In this document: positions 10,397-20,807 of the stretch, in pieces
Layout of the letters: every line of letters begins with the position of its first letter
Position numbering within the stretch: position 1 is the first letter of the stretch
DNA from: Sugiyamaella lignohabitans
Lineage: Eukaryota > Ascomycota > Dipodascomycetes > Dipodascales > Trichomonascaceae
Direction of reading: 5' to 3'
Assembly: GCF_001640025.1 (NCBI RefSeq)
Contig: NC_031672.1
Location: 5,642,001 to 5,706,000 of the forward strand
Length of the DNA stretch: 64,000 nucleotides
The notes under the pieces: generated by a model
Databases searched by the model: none
Told to the model about the DNA's origin: nothing
What the model saw: only the letters and a program-made list of their open reading frames with translations
Position numbers and translations under genes: made by a program

Positions 10397-10564
10397 ATGG
10401 CTGTTTTTGCAGATCAATACTTTGCAGCACAGTGCGTGCAATACCTTCAAAATAACAATAGATCAGCAGGTGCTGAAGTCCAAAGTAAATTAGTGACTCT
10501 CTTTGGTTCCTTAGTTCAAATTAGGAACAAAATCCCTGATTATAAAAAGAAATCGCGAATATGA
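10397..10564 (+). CDS. Possible 55-residue small protein
   Basis: A short frame starting ATG-GCT-GTT-TTT with a mixed amphipathic composition (MAVFADQYFAAQCVQYLQNN... ending YKKKSRI) that looks more protein-like than chance translation. A CTAAC box at 10370-10374 lies upstream and could belong to an intron. It lies 55 bp before the tRNA-Tyr gene. No family recognised, and it could be chance. Confidence 0.3.
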   Translation: MAVFADQYFAAQCVQYLQNNNRSAGAEVQSKLVTLFGSLVQIRNKIPDYKKKSRI

Positions 10565-10618
10565 TATATATCTAGGTTTCAGCTTGCGTGAGAAAAATGA
10601 AGAAACTTTTCAATATCT

Positions 10619-10706
10619 CTCCTGGTAGCTTAGCTGGTTTAAAGCGCAAGACTGTAATGTCACATAGTTAATCTTGAGATCGGGCGTTCGACTCGCCCCC
10701 GGGAGA
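10619..10706 (+). tRNA. tY(GUA): tRNA-Tyr (GUA) with 13-nt intron
   Basis: The acceptor stem CTCCTGG pairs with CCGGGAG, followed by discriminator A (10706). The B box is GGGCGTTCGACTCGCCC. The anticodon GTA is at 10654-10656, followed by A37 and a 13-nt intron (10658-10670) in the canonical position. The gene is followed by a T-run (10707-10713), the RNA polymerase III terminator. CCA is not encoded, as expected for a nuclear gene. An intron in tRNA-Tyr is usual in fungi. Confidence 0.97.
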
Positions 10707-13700
10707 TTTTTTTCCATTATCAGCTTTGACCACTATAAGTGGGGGTACCATGAATCGGCAGGGCTTGGGAACATGAATAGGGAAACAGAAGCTCTAAGAG
10801 CAGAACTTTTGACCGGGATGCCAAGTTTATGCCGGCGAATCATACCCCGCCGGCATATTTTTGTTTCGGCGGACCGGCTCTGTCCGTATGTATTGGAAAC
10901 GGTTACGCCTTCTAACCGGCCTGTTTGGAAATGAAATTAAGGTTTCGAACTTTATTTACCTCGGGTGGTCTGTGCATATGAGCATAAACTGGCAGAACCC
11001 TTAACTGGCAGGCAACCAATGAGTAGGGTAGTGACAAGTACAGCATACTACGGGCACTGCCAAGAGACCAATACTTCATGCGAGCCTATTCAGAGCCTTT
11101 CTAGGACCTTTCCAGCGTGAACGGGACCCAAATGCATCAAAGCTGTGTCTACATAATAACGGTAGCACCAGACTGTATATAAAATTCATCTTTATATTCA
11201 TTCAAGTATTATAATCAGAAGCTTAACGTACTGTTTGCTTGTCACCCTTAAACTCAACGGTTAATGCAAGAGTTAGGGCAGATTACTGTTAATATTACCC
11301 TATGGAGATTTAGAAGATATTTTTCAGGCCATCCCGCTGTTTCCAATAGCAAGATTGAAAGAGAGAGGAGAGCCAGATCGACTTACTTCCGTAAACTTTA
11401 GTTTACGTGCAGGCATAAATTTATGCAGAGATCAAACATATCATAACACGATTGCAATGGGGTGAGAGTCAGGGGTACAGAATAAGCGAGAAAATCACAA
11501 CAACGCAGTTATATTAATTGCTTCTGCTTATGAAATGTGCAAATGTAATACACCCTGAATAAGTGTTTCTGATATGAGCGGATAGCAGAACTTGCAATTA
11601 TTGCAAAGTCAATCAAGTATATAACAACCTATTGGCATGTTTGTACGGAAATCATCAGGTTATTCAAATTCAAACTGACTTTGCGGTCAAGGCGTTGGGA
11701 GGTAAAGCAAAGCAATTAGACCCATTAGTTGATAGCTGCTATGTGACTGCAAGGCTCAAACTTTAAATTGTGGGTTATGCATAGAAAACAGCATGCAGCT
11801 AGTGAAAAAGGCTCGACAGGGTTAGAAAGTAGACTTGAGAATCTGGGCGAGTCTCCTAGCTGGACTGGGTTACACAACTCTTACAAGTCCATATTAAGGT
11901 GCTGTGCAAATACGCAGTGTTAAAAAATGGTTCACGAGACACATGATTTTGATACAGCCTAACAGAATCTTTATGGGGGTTGTTCTCTATTAGGTAGGTC
12001 GTTTCATCAACAAACGTAATAGAAATACGTACCTGCCGGTGAAACACTGTGGTTCATCCAGGGGCAGGAACTTTATTCTTTTCCGTGCCTTGACTGAATA
12101 AATGTTTCAGTACGTTATTGCATTATACCAATAGCTTGTTTCAAATATTCTATTAAGGCATAGTGGTTGTCGATCACTTCCAAACAATGTCTAAGTCAAA
12201 TTGTCAAGAGAGAATCTATTCATTGAATGGATTCCTAGTGGCAACTGTTCATTATACATGAACTTTAAAATGAACATGGCCAAGGAGAGGTAGGATCCTT
12301 CGGTACTGTCGGTGAGGCAGGGCAGGGGCAGCCAAGGATGGGTCTGACTACATGAATTCGCCGAGGACGCCGCCCTCGGAGTAACTTCATGAGAGAACCT
12401 GCAAGTACTTGCTCGCAATCTTCTGAAAAGGGTATTTTGTGGACTTTACTTCTTAAGACCTCGTGAATTTCTTCAATCTATTGCATGCTGTTGGTTGCGC
12501 ATCGAAGCAACGGTATTTAGGCTGGTGAACATGAAACATACCATGGAACTAGCATTCAAGCATATCTCTTGAACTTCCAGTCTACAGGAAAAATGTTGTA
12601 TCAGAATCTACTAGCTTAAGGTTAATACGCGGACTTTTTGGTCCAAAAATAGAATGAAAGAATACCCGTCTTCTGCAACATTGAAGCCATTGAAGCTGAC
12701 CCCAGGTCAGTGATAATTAGTTGTAAATATACCTGTAGTAACTTTGGATTTCGGAATGGCAGGGCAAGCCTCCCAATTCCTGTTCCCATACCTTTCAATG
12801 GTGGTCATTGGGGTGTTCTAAGACTTAACCGAAACTTATAGATCAATCTTTGTGTGCGGAAAAGTTTCGACCCTACTTGTAGATCAGCGCTTGGACGCCA
12901 TGCACCCCTCAGACCACTGCATAATAGAACATTGTTGCATCTCACTGCGCGTCAAGGACGCATTTATTGTACGTCATGCAGTCCCCCAACGCCTTGTGGG
13001 ATTCTATGCAGATTGCTAATTCGGATATGAGTCGGTGACCCAGTGCTGACTGACAAAAGAGAAAAGTTTCGGCCTGCCTCGGGCTGTTACTTTTCTTGGT
13101 ATTGATTTGAGAAGTTATCACTTATCCTCTTTTTTGTCTGTTTCCTCTGGGCATAGTCAAACCAAAATCAATGGTGCCCATTTCTGAATATGTCCAATCG
13201 ATAGTCTGGAATCATTTCCATGATATCGGCTTTCAATGTTTGCTAAGCAGACATTATTACCCTTAAGAAGGAATATAACGCTAGATCACCCCAAAGATAT
13301 ACTCTCAATTGCAGTAGTTAAAAAAGGCAAATTGCTTTTTCAACTAAGCGATGCAACCATGCATAGTAGATCACTATAAGGTTTATTTCCATGCATAACA
13401 AAATATTCGGATAGGTGTTTTTGTCTTCTATGGCATAATACAGAGATATAATGGTTATAACATTATTTGGCGTGCTATAATACAGGAACTAAGACCTAAA
13501 AATGGCATGTTATGCTCTTGAAACCGTACAGTATTTGCCAAGAGTAGCTCGTGTAACTGAAAAGCACCAAAGCGGACAATGTAAAAAGAAAAAAACTGGC
13601 ATTATGTTCTCGCTTAAGTTCGAGGAAACCTTCAACATATAAATTGTCTTAAATATCCCGTTAATTTAATTTCCTCGTTTTTCTTCAATCCAACGGACCA

Positions 13701-13820
13701 GTTTTGTGTTGGTACGTCTGTTCCTGTTCAGTATTTGTCAATTCTATTTTTTTACTTCTCTTCCCTATCAAGCCTGGAACTTTATCTTATATACCCTGAA
13801 TATTTTTAATATTGCGAGCA
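10707..13820. other. Long intergenic region upstream of the adhesin gene
   Basis: 3.1 kb with no convincing coding frame longer than about 85 codons. It contains a perfect 10-bp inverted repeat at 10828-10837/10848-10857 and many short AT-rich tracts; TATATACCC near 13790 is a TATA-like site just before the adhesin. Long promoters of this kind are known for yeast flocculin genes such as FLO11, which suggests multi-factor control (inference). Confidence 0.55.
10828..10857. repeat. Perfect 10-bp inverted repeat, 10-nt loop
   Basis: TATGCCGGCG at 10828-10837 pairs exactly with CGCCGGCATA at 10848-10857. It lies about 120 bp after the tRNA gene in otherwise unassigned DNA. Confidence 0.8.
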
Positions 13821-16800
13821 ATGGTTGCCGCCAAATATACCCTTGGTTTAGCTGTGATTGCCTCTGCTACTGCTAGCCCGTGGCAAGGCTGGTGGAATGG
13901 AGGTGAGTCTCCCTGTCCTGATGATAAAACTACATCCATCAAGCACACTACCGTTCCGGTTATCACCAAGAAGACAGAAACTCCCTGTGACGATGATACA
14001 ACATCAATTCGCAGGACCACTTCCGGTGTTATCAAGCATCCAAGCCTGACTTCCTCAATTATTACACCCTCTAGTGTCGTAACCCAGCAGACCGTTCATG
14101 TTAGTTCTTTGCCGCACACTACCTCACCCGAGGAGCCATGTGATGAAACTACCACCAAGTCCGTTCATACTACTAGTATCAAGCATACTACCTCACCCGA
14201 GGAACCTTGTGACGAGACTACCACTACCAAGCCTGCTCATACTACTAGTATCAAGCATACTACCTCACCCGAGGAACCTTGTGACGAGACTACCACTACC
14301 AAGCCTGCTCATACTACTAGTATCAAGCATACTACCTCACCCGAGGAACCTTGTGACGAGACTACCACTACCAAGCCTGCTCATACTACTAGTATCAAGC
14401 ATACTACCTCACCCGAGGAGCCATGCGACGAGACTACCACTACCAAGCCTGCTCATACTACTAGTATCAAGCATACTACCTCACCCGAAGAACCTTGTGA
14501 TGAAACTACCACCAAGCCCACTCATACTACTAGTATCAAGCATACTACCTCACCCGAGGAACCTTGTGACGAGACTACCACTACCAAGCGTGGTCACACT
14601 ACTAGCTCCCACATTCAGGAAATTTCTCTTGCAAGTTCTTCTGCACCTTACTCAGCGAAAGGTTCCTCCAGTCTCAATACTATCGTACATCATACATCAT
14701 CACATGAGATTATTATAACTAGGACTGATTCTCTGCCTTGTCCAGAAGACTCAACCAAAGTATCTTCGGCTCCAAAATCTACATTTGTTCCTTCTAGCAA
14801 TAATGTTGAGAGTTCTCCTGCATCGTCGATCGCGCATTCAAGCGCTTCTTTAGTCAGTGTTCATTCAGGAGCTTCTTCTGGAACCCCCTGGAGTGCTCAT
14901 ACCGCTACCCCACCTGTTTCTTCCGGATCTCATTCGGGCGTTAGACCATCAAGCGCGGGTTCAGCGGGCCCTCACTCCAGCGGTGCATCTCCTTACAGCC
15001 CACCCGCAGCTTCTTCCGGTCCTCACAGCTCACCGGCTGCTTCTTCTGGTTCTCAATCCAGTGCCGGCCCTTCAAGCTTGCCAGCTTCTTCTTGGGGTCC
15101 ACTCTCCAGCGCTGCTTTAAGCTCACCTACTGCCTCGTCTGGCTTTCACTACAGTGGCTCTTCTTCAAATGCCCACCCAAGCTCTCCTGCCACATCTTCG
15201 GGTCCTCAACCGAGTCCCTCTCATTCGAGTTCTTTCTTAGCTAGCAGCGCTGGGCCATCCTCGTCAACTCCTGAGATTATCATCACTGTGACAGACTCTT
15301 TACCTTGTCCTGAGGACTCTACCAGTTCCAGTACCCACTATTCTACATCTGTGGTTCTCTCGGGTTCTCATTCTCATAGCGCTTCGAACAGCGCCGGTCC
15401 TTCGAGTTCTCCAGCTGCTTCTTCAGGCCCTCACTCCAGTGCTAGTCCTCAAATCTCTCCAGCTTCTTCTTGGGGTCCGTACTCCAGTGCCGGTCCTTCC
15501 AGCTCTCCCGCTACTTCTTCGGGTCCTCACTCCAGTGCTGGTCGTTCCAGCTCTCCCGCTGCCTCTTCCGGCCCTCACTCCAGTGCTGGTCCTTCGAGCT
15601 CGCCGGCTGCTTCATCCGGTCCTCACTCCAGTGCTAGTCCTCACAGCTCTCCAGCCGCTTCTTCAGGTCCTCACTCCAGTGCTGGTCGTTCCAGCTCTCC
15701 CGCTGCCTCTTCCGGCCCTCACTCCAGTGCTGGTACTCAAAGCTCGCCGGCTGCTTCCTCAGGTCCTCACTCCAGTGCTAGTCCTCACAGCTCTCCCGCT
15801 GCTTCTTCAGGTCCTCACTCCAGTGCTGGTCGTTCCAGCTCTCCCGCTGCCTCTTCCGGCCCTCACTCCAGTGCTGGTACTCAAAGCTCTCCAGCTTCTT
15901 CTTGGGGTCCACACTCCAGTTCTGGTCTTTTAAGCTCACCTGCTGCTTCTTCCGGTCCTCGCTCTAGTGCTGGTCCTTCCAGCGCTCACCCAAGCTCTCC
16001 TGCAACGTTTTTGGGTCCTCAATCGAGCTCTCCTTTCGCTAACAGTGTTGGACAATCTTCATCAACTCCTCAGATTATTGTCACAGTGACAGATTCTTTG
16101 CCATGTCCTGAGGACTCGACCAGTTCTAGTACCCACTATGTTACATCTGCGGTAAGCTCAGGATCTCATTCTAATGCTGCTCCTTCCAGTACTCACTCTG
16201 CTGGCTCCACACTTGGTTCTTCGGCACCTCACTCCAATGCTGGCCCTTCAAGTTCTCCAGCTGCTTCTTCTGGCCCTCACTCTAGTGCTGGTCCTTCCAG
16301 CTCTCCAGTTGCTTCTTCTGCCCCTCACTCTAGTGCTGGTCCTTCCGGCTCTCCAGTTACTTCTTCCGGCCCTCACTCCAGTGCCGGTATTTCAAGTTCT
16401 CCAGCTGCTTCTTCTGCCCCTTACTCTAGTGCTGGTCCTTCCAGCTCTCCAGTTGCTTCTTCCGGCCCTCACTCCAGTGCCGGAATTTCAAGTTCTCCAG
16501 ATGCTTCTTCTGCTCCACAGTCAAGTGCCGGTCCTTCGAGTACTCCAGCTTCTTCTTGGGGTTCACACTACAGCGCCCGTCATTCCAGCTCTCCAGCTTC
16601 TTCTTCCGGCCCTCACTCCAGTGAAGCTCCTCTAAGATCTCCAACTTCTTCGGGTCTTCACTCTAGTGTTGGTCCCTCCAGCTCTCCGGTTGCTTCTTCT
16701 GGTCCACACTCCAGTGCCGGTCCTTCGACTTCTATAGCCGTTTCTTCCGGCCCTCATTCCAATTCTGGTCCTCAGAGCTCTCCAGCTTCTTCTGGTCCTC

Positions 16801-19145
16801 ACTCTAGTGCTGGACCTTCCAGTTCACCAGCTGCTTCTTTCGGCCCTCACTCCAGTGCTGGTCGTTCCAGCTCTCCCGCTGCCTCTTCCGGCCCTCACTC
16901 CAGTGCTGGTACTCAAAGCTCGCCGGCTGCTTCCTCAGGTCCTCACTCCAGTGCTAGTCCTCACAGCTCTCCCGCTGCTTCTTCAGGTCCTCACTCCAGT
17001 GCTGGTCGTTCCAGCTCTCCCGCTGCCTCTTCCGGCCCTCACTCCAGTGCTGGTACTCAAAGCTCTCCAGCTTCTTCTTGGGGTCCGCACTCTAGTGCCG
17101 GTCCTTCGAGTGCTACACCTGCTAGTATGTCAGTTGTTTCATCAGAGACCCACTCTAGCTCTACGCAGTCGACTCCTGAAGTTATTGTTACTGTTACAGA
17201 CTCTCTCCCATGCCCAGAAGAGTCCACAGTGAGCAAGTCTTCAGCTCATTTCAGTACGGCCACTACTAGTGCTGATATCACATCGAGTGTACCAGTTCAC
17301 CCGGAGTCTGTCAAGTCAGACTCAACAAGTACTGCAACTCCTAGTACTAGTACCTCCGGCTCTTCAGTTGCTTCTAGTGGTTCTCAATCTAGCGCTCTCC
17401 CATCGAGCCCTCCAGCTGCTTCTACTGGTCCTCAATCTAGTGCTGCTCCTTCCAGTGCTCACCCATCGAGATCCCCTGGTGGTTCTACTGGTTCTCAATA
17501 TAGTGCTCACCCATCGAGCTCCCCCGCTGCTTCCACTGGTCCTCAATCTAGCGGGGTTGTAACATATTCGATCACATCCAGTGTTCTTGTTCACCCGGTG
17601 TCATCTGTCTCTAGCCAGGCACTTAGTAGCTCAGGACTCTCCAGCTTCCCACCGTTCGGTAATACTACTACATCAAAATCTCAAGTTTCGTCGAATGGTG
17701 TTTCTACTATTGGTTCTACAACGACGTTTCCAGCTTCAAGTATTGTTGCATCCAGCTCTCTTGCTTCGCTCGCTTCGAGTAATGTTGCACCCAGCTCTCT
17801 CGCTTCTCCTGCTTCAAGTGCTGCCACATCCAGTTCTCTTGCTTCACTCGCTTCGAGTAGTGTTTCATCGAACTCTATCGCTTCGTCTGTTTCAAGTGTT
17901 ATTACATCTAGCTCGCTTGCTTCGGTCGCTTCTAGTACTGCTAAATCAAGCTCGCTCGCTTCAAGTGTTGTTACATTCAACTCACTTGCTTCGCTCACTT
18001 CGAGTGTTGCTTCATCCAGCTCTATTATCCCTCAATCCAGTGGAACATCATCATCTAGCCAACTTTCTGCAAGTGTATCGGGTCCTTCACTTTCTTCGAG
18101 TCTAGCATCACCAGTAAAATCATCCTCTGGAGGTCAATCTACCATCAGCCAGGTCAGCTCTACTACCGTCGTAGATACTGCTTCGACCATGACAGCAACT
18201 GAATCAGGTAGTCCGACTTGTGAACGTGACGGAACTTGTGAGGAGACAGCAAGTGTTACTACTGGTGAGACACGTGTCCACACAACAGCTGCAGCAGTTA
18301 GCTCATTGTCTGTTGAGTCTCCATCCATTACGGCCTATCAAACCTCCACTGTGACTTACACCTCAGAGGGTACTGTGTATGTTACAACCACTATCTGTCC
18401 TTTGACTGAGAGCACCCCAACACCTGTATCATCCGGAGGAAAAACTGCGGCAATTGCGACCAGCGCGCCAAGTCAACCCCCCGCACAACCAACTATCTTC
18501 CAGACTTCCACAATTACCTACACATCAGAAGGTACTGTTTATGTAACCACAACAGTATGCCCATTATTCGAGGTTTCTACTACACCTTCTCCAGGGTCTA
18601 CATCTGAAGTGCCTGACTTGACGACTATCTTTGTTACCTCACAAGGTACGGTATATGTCACAGTTTCACCAGCAAAAGAAACACTTTTACCTACGCCAAG
18701 CGAGTCGATGCTGATTGGCACGACTGGTTCTTCTATCTCTCCTGTGATAGTTACACCTGAAGCAACGAAGTCTCCCGGCGATAAGGAACATAACGAGGTC
18801 ATTGCTACATCTGCTGCTCATGTGAGCTCAGAGGCACCTGAACCGTCAAGCCCATCTGCCTCTAAGGTTGAGACTTCGCCTGTCGCTGGGGGTTATTCTA
18901 GCCCATCTGATGTGTCGCCTGGATCCTCAGTGTCTCCAATCGAGGAAAATTCTTCGGGTTCTGAAACAGTCTCTCCTAGTCCTTTGGGACCTGTCTCGGC
19001 GAGCGCACCCACAGACGTTTCCACAGTGGGCAATTATTCATCATCTAGCACATCTGAAGTTGCTGAAAGTAACGGAGCCTTCAAGAGTGGCCCATCGCTG
19101 TATCCAATTGCTGGTGTTGCAGCAGTTGCCATGCTGTTAATCTAA
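13821..19145 (+). CDS. Large Ser/Thr-rich GPI-anchored adhesin with internal repeats
   Basis: A 1,774-residue cell-surface protein of adhesin/flocculin type. It has a signal peptide (about 1-19, MVAAKYTLGLAVIASATAS) and a short N-terminal part without a recognised ligand-binding domain. Seven 23-24-residue repeats follow (core HTTSPEEPCDETTT, 14116-14590), then Ser/Pro/Ala-rich repeats (core SSGPHSSAGPSSSPAA) from about 14900 to 17560. Four spaced modules IIVTVTDSLPCPEDST punctuate this region. Near the C-terminus are three YTSEGTVYVTT modules typical of yeast GPI wall proteins, and the protein ends in a hydrophobic GPI signal. Repeated Cys in PCDETT and PCPEDS may crosslink. The ATG at 13821 was chosen because the signal peptide starts there. 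Repeat number is expected to vary between strains. Confidence 0.88.
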   Translation: MVAAKYTLGLAVIASATASPWQGWWNGGESPCPDDKTTSIKHTTVPVITKKTETPCDDDTTSIRRTTSGVIKHPSLTSSIITPSSVVTQQTVHVSSLPHTTSPEEPCDETTTKSVHTTSIKHTTSPEEPCDETTTTKPAHTTSIKHTTSPEEPCDETTTTKPAHTTSIKHTTSPEEPCDETTTTKPAHTTSIKHTTSPEEPCDETTTTKPAHTTSIKHTTSPEEPCDETTTKPTHTTSIKHTTSPEEPCDETTTTKRGHTTSSHIQEISLASSSAPYSAKGSSSLNTIVHHTSSHEIIITRTDSLPCPEDSTKVSSAPKSTFVPSSNNVESSPASSIAHSSASLVSVHSGASSGTPWSAHTATPPVSSGSHSGVRPSSAGSAGPHSSGASPYSPPAASSGPHSSPAASSGSQSSAGPSSLPASSWGPLSSAALSSPTASSGFHYSGSSSNAHPSSPATSSGPQPSPSHSSSFLASSAGPSSSTPEIIITVTDSLPCPEDSTSSSTHYSTSVVLSGSHSHSASNSAGPSSSPAASSGPHSSASPQISPASSWGPYSSAGPSSSPATSSGPHSSAGRSSSPAASSGPHSSAGPSSSPAASSGPHSSASPHSSPAASSGPHSSAGRSSSPAASSGPHSSAGTQSSPAASSGPHSSASPHSSPAASSGPHSSAGRSSSPAASSGPHSSAGTQSSPASSWGPHSSSGLLSSPAASSGPRSSAGPSSAHPSSPATFLGPQSSSPFANSVGQSSSTPQIIVTVTDSLPCPEDSTSSSTHYVTSAVSSGSHSNAAPSSTHSAGSTLGSSAPHSNAGPSSSPAASSGPHSSAGPSSSPVASSAPHSSAGPSGSPVTSSGPHSSAGISSSPAASSAPYSSAGPSSSPVASSGPHSSAGISSSPDASSAPQSSAGPSSTPASSWGSHYSARHSSSPASSSGPHSSEAPLRSPTSSGLHSSVGPSSSPVASSGPHSSAGPSTSIAVSSGPHSNSGPQSSPASSGPHSSAGPSSSPAASFGPHSSAGRSSSPAASSGPHSSAGTQSSPAASSGPHSSASPHSSPAASSGPHSSAGRSSSPAASSGPHSSAGTQSSPASSWGPHSSAGPSSATPASMSVVSSETHSSSTQSTPEVIVTVTDSLPCPEESTVSKSSAHFSTATTSADITSSVPVHPESVKSDSTSTATPSTSTSGSSVASSGSQSSALPSSPPAASTGPQSSAAPSSAHPSRSPGGSTGSQYSAHPSSSPAASTGPQSSGVVTYSITSSVLVHPVSSVSSQALSSSGLSSFPPFGNTTTSKSQVSSNGVSTIGSTTTFPASSIVASSSLASLASSNVAPSSLASPASSAATSSSLASLASSSVSSNSIASSVSSVITSSSLASVASSTAKSSSLASSVVTFNSLASLTSSVASSSSIIPQSSGTSSSSQLSASVSGPSLSSSLASPVKSSSGGQSTISQVSSTTVVDTASTMTATESGSPTCERDGTCEETASVTTGETRVHTTAAAVSSLSVESPSITAYQTSTVTYTSEGTVYVTTTICPLTESTPTPVSSGGKTAAIATSAPSQPPAQPTIFQTSTITYTSEGTVYVTTTVCPLFEVSTTPSPGSTSEVPDLTTIFVTSQGTVYVTVSPAKETLLPTPSESMLIGTTGSSISPVIVTPEATKSPGDKEHNEVIATSAAHVSSEAPEPSSPSASKVETSPVAGGYSSPSDVSPGSSVSPIEENSSGSETVSPSPLGPVSASAPTDVSTVGNYSSSSTSEVAESNGAFKSGPSLYPIAGVAAVAMLLI
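14116..14598 (+). repeat. Seven-unit coding tandem repeat (69-72 bp units)
   Basis: Seven units encode HTTSPEEPCDETTT(T)K followed by HTTSIK-type linkers. Four middle units are nearly identical at DNA level; the outer units have drifted (KSV, KPT and KRG instead of KPA) and differ in codons, suggesting recent expansion from the middle. Confidence 0.9.
15669..15910 (+). repeat. 242-bp exact duplication inside adhesin, copy 1
   Basis: This stretch is identical base for base to 16845-17086 (offset 1,176 bp), while flanking repeat units have diverged. It points to recent gene conversion or unequal exchange within the gene. Confidence 0.9.
16845..17086 (+). repeat. 242-bp exact duplication inside adhesin, copy 2
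   Basis: Second copy of the 15669-15910 segment, in the same orientation and reading frame (offset 1,176 bp = 392 codons). Confidence 0.9.
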
Positions 19146-19316
19146 AATCAATCCTGTGTTCTCATAGAACGGGCTTTTCTTCCTTTATTTGAAATAACTA
19201 TTTCAAACTATCTAAACTGATATAGAATTTGTCTTAATAATAAATATTATATTTAATTTAAACACCCAACCCAAGATGGTTATTGCTTCAATACGAATGG
19301 GGATATCCAAAGCTTC

Positions 19317-20807
19317 TCATTCGTCAAACAGTTGAACAAGTCTTTTCCCGACTTCATAGCTTACCTCGGTACCATCTCGAGCTATTTTGACCGGCTTTCC
19401 TTCATTACAAGAGTTGAAGAGGTGACTTGTTCTTTCAAAAGGCAAGATCTTACCCAACGGCGAAAGGAGCCGGACCCTAAAGGGAAGCGTCCAATTACTG
19501 CCGGAATAACCTCCGTAGGCTTGTTGGTTATTATCTGTTGCTTCCCAAAAGAGACATCCCCTGGAAGAGTCATCAACAATTCTACCAGCGGGTAATGGAA
19601 TTCGAGGATCTGGTTGGGTCTCAATGGTATTAGGATGAGATACGGGGCCCCAAGAAGGATCTGAAATCGAACCTAAGGCCAAATTGGAGTTGTGATTATG
19701 TGGAATCTCACTTTCCATTCTTGCATAGCCAAAAAAGCTTCTTGCTCTGTTTGCAGAGAAAAATATATATACATTGTCACAACACCTGAAGGCGTTGTTA
19801 AATGCCTCTTCGTTATGTGACTGAGTCGACCAAATCCCTAGACGCAATGAAGCTCGCAAATCTTCCTCTGTCAGGCTCTTACAAATGAAAAACCTGTCTT
19901 TCGGTTGACCTAGTTTAGTCTCAAGTACATGCCTTTGTGATATTTGGTCTAATTGAGATGCGTTGATAGAGGACGGTTCCAAAGACGAGGTGATACGGTG
20001 TATTTCATCTGGAGAATCTTTGATTTTGACAAGTAAGGTGTTACCTCTCAATTTTCCACCCCTTTTTTTGAAAACGGAGTTTCCTTCTTCTGCAGCTTTT
20101 GATGTTTTATAATTGACAAAAGCGCATTTTGTTTTTCCAATCAGAAATACACTCAAGATATCATTCGTTCCAAAAAGCTTACAAAGCTCCATGAGTTGGG
20201 TATTATATGGCAAATTTCCCACCCATAGGGCATGTCCCGATTGCCATGGCTTTTTGGGTGGTCCTCTAGGGAGTAAAATTTCACTTGATTTTGAACTTGA
20301 AGAAGGTTGGGAGGAGCTCTGAAATGCAATGTAGGGATACCGTAGGTAGTAATGATCATATGAGTAGGTAGGATACTGGTTCACTTGACTCACGGATCCG
20401 TATTGGTTCATTGTGGGAAAGTAGTAAGGCCAGTGGTAGTAACACGGGGAAGATAGTACTTGAGCCTGCTGAACTCGTGAGTGTTGAACCGAGTAAAAGG
20501 GCGGAATCCGAGGGTGATTGGTAAAGACTTGCGGGACCCCACTGCCCTGTATGTTTAGAACATCTTGGCCAGTGCAAGAAAATGATTGATTCTGCCCAGA
20601 AGTGCTGAAAGAATGATTATTAGAAGAGTAAATAGAATCATCGTAATGTTCGATCGAGGGGTCGTCTACCGGAAAACTTAAAGCATTTACTTGATTCTCT
20701 TGTACAATGCTATTTGGTGGCCCATGCAAATTAATGTTTGAAGAGACAGTCTGAGAAGATGCGATTCCAGCAGATTCTCTTTCACCAGAAGGACTGTCAT
20801 TATGCAT
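19317..20807 (-). CDS. RRM and YTH domain RNA-binding protein
   Basis: A 496-residue protein with an RRM (opening ALWVGNLPYNTQ, RNP1-like KCAFVNYKT) followed by a C-terminal YTH domain. The YTH opening reads RFFICKSLTEEDL, with the first cage-type Trp in GIWST, then NVYIFFSANRARSFFGYARM and a KPVKIARDGTE block. YTH domains read N6-methyladenosine or, in S. pombe Mmi1, specific RNA motifs; yeast Pho92 has YTH without this RRM. The N-terminal 200 residues are Ser/Tyr/Gln-rich and disordered. The position aligning with the second cage Trp of human YTHDC1 appears to be Ile. The start at 20807 opens a typical polar N-terminus; the frame continues to an earlier ATG at 20876 whose added segment is hydrophobic and less likely. 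Confidence 0.82.
   Translation of the reverse strand: MHNDSPSGERESAGIASSQTVSSNINLHGPPNSIVQENQVNALSFPVDDPSIEHYDDSIYSSNNHSFSTSGQNQSFSCTGQDVLNIQGSGVPQVFTNHPRIPPFYSVQHSRVQQAQVLSSPCYYHWPYYFPTMNQYGSVSQVNQYPTYSYDHYYLRYPYIAFQSSSQPSSSSKSSEILLPRGPPKKPWQSGHALWVGNLPYNTQLMELCKLFGTNDILSVFLIGKTKCAFVNYKTSKAAEEGNSVFKKRGGKLRGNTLLVKIKDSPDEIHRITSSLEPSSINASQLDQISQRHVLETKLGQPKDRFFICKSLTEEDLRASLRLGIWSTQSHNEEAFNNAFRCCDNVYIFFSANRARSFFGYARMESEIPHNHNSNLALGSISDPSWGPVSHPNTIETQPDPRIPLPAGRIVDDSSRGCLFWEATDNNQQAYGGYSGSNWTLPFRVRLLSPLGKILPFERTSHLFNSCNEGKPVKIARDGTEVSYEVGKRLVQLFDE

Noticed and set aside
14098..17562. Overlapping long frames in the adhesin (+ and - strands)
   Set aside because: Repeat-driven alternative-frame translations (Leu/Pro/Val-rich) of the adhesin gene; no start context or domain.
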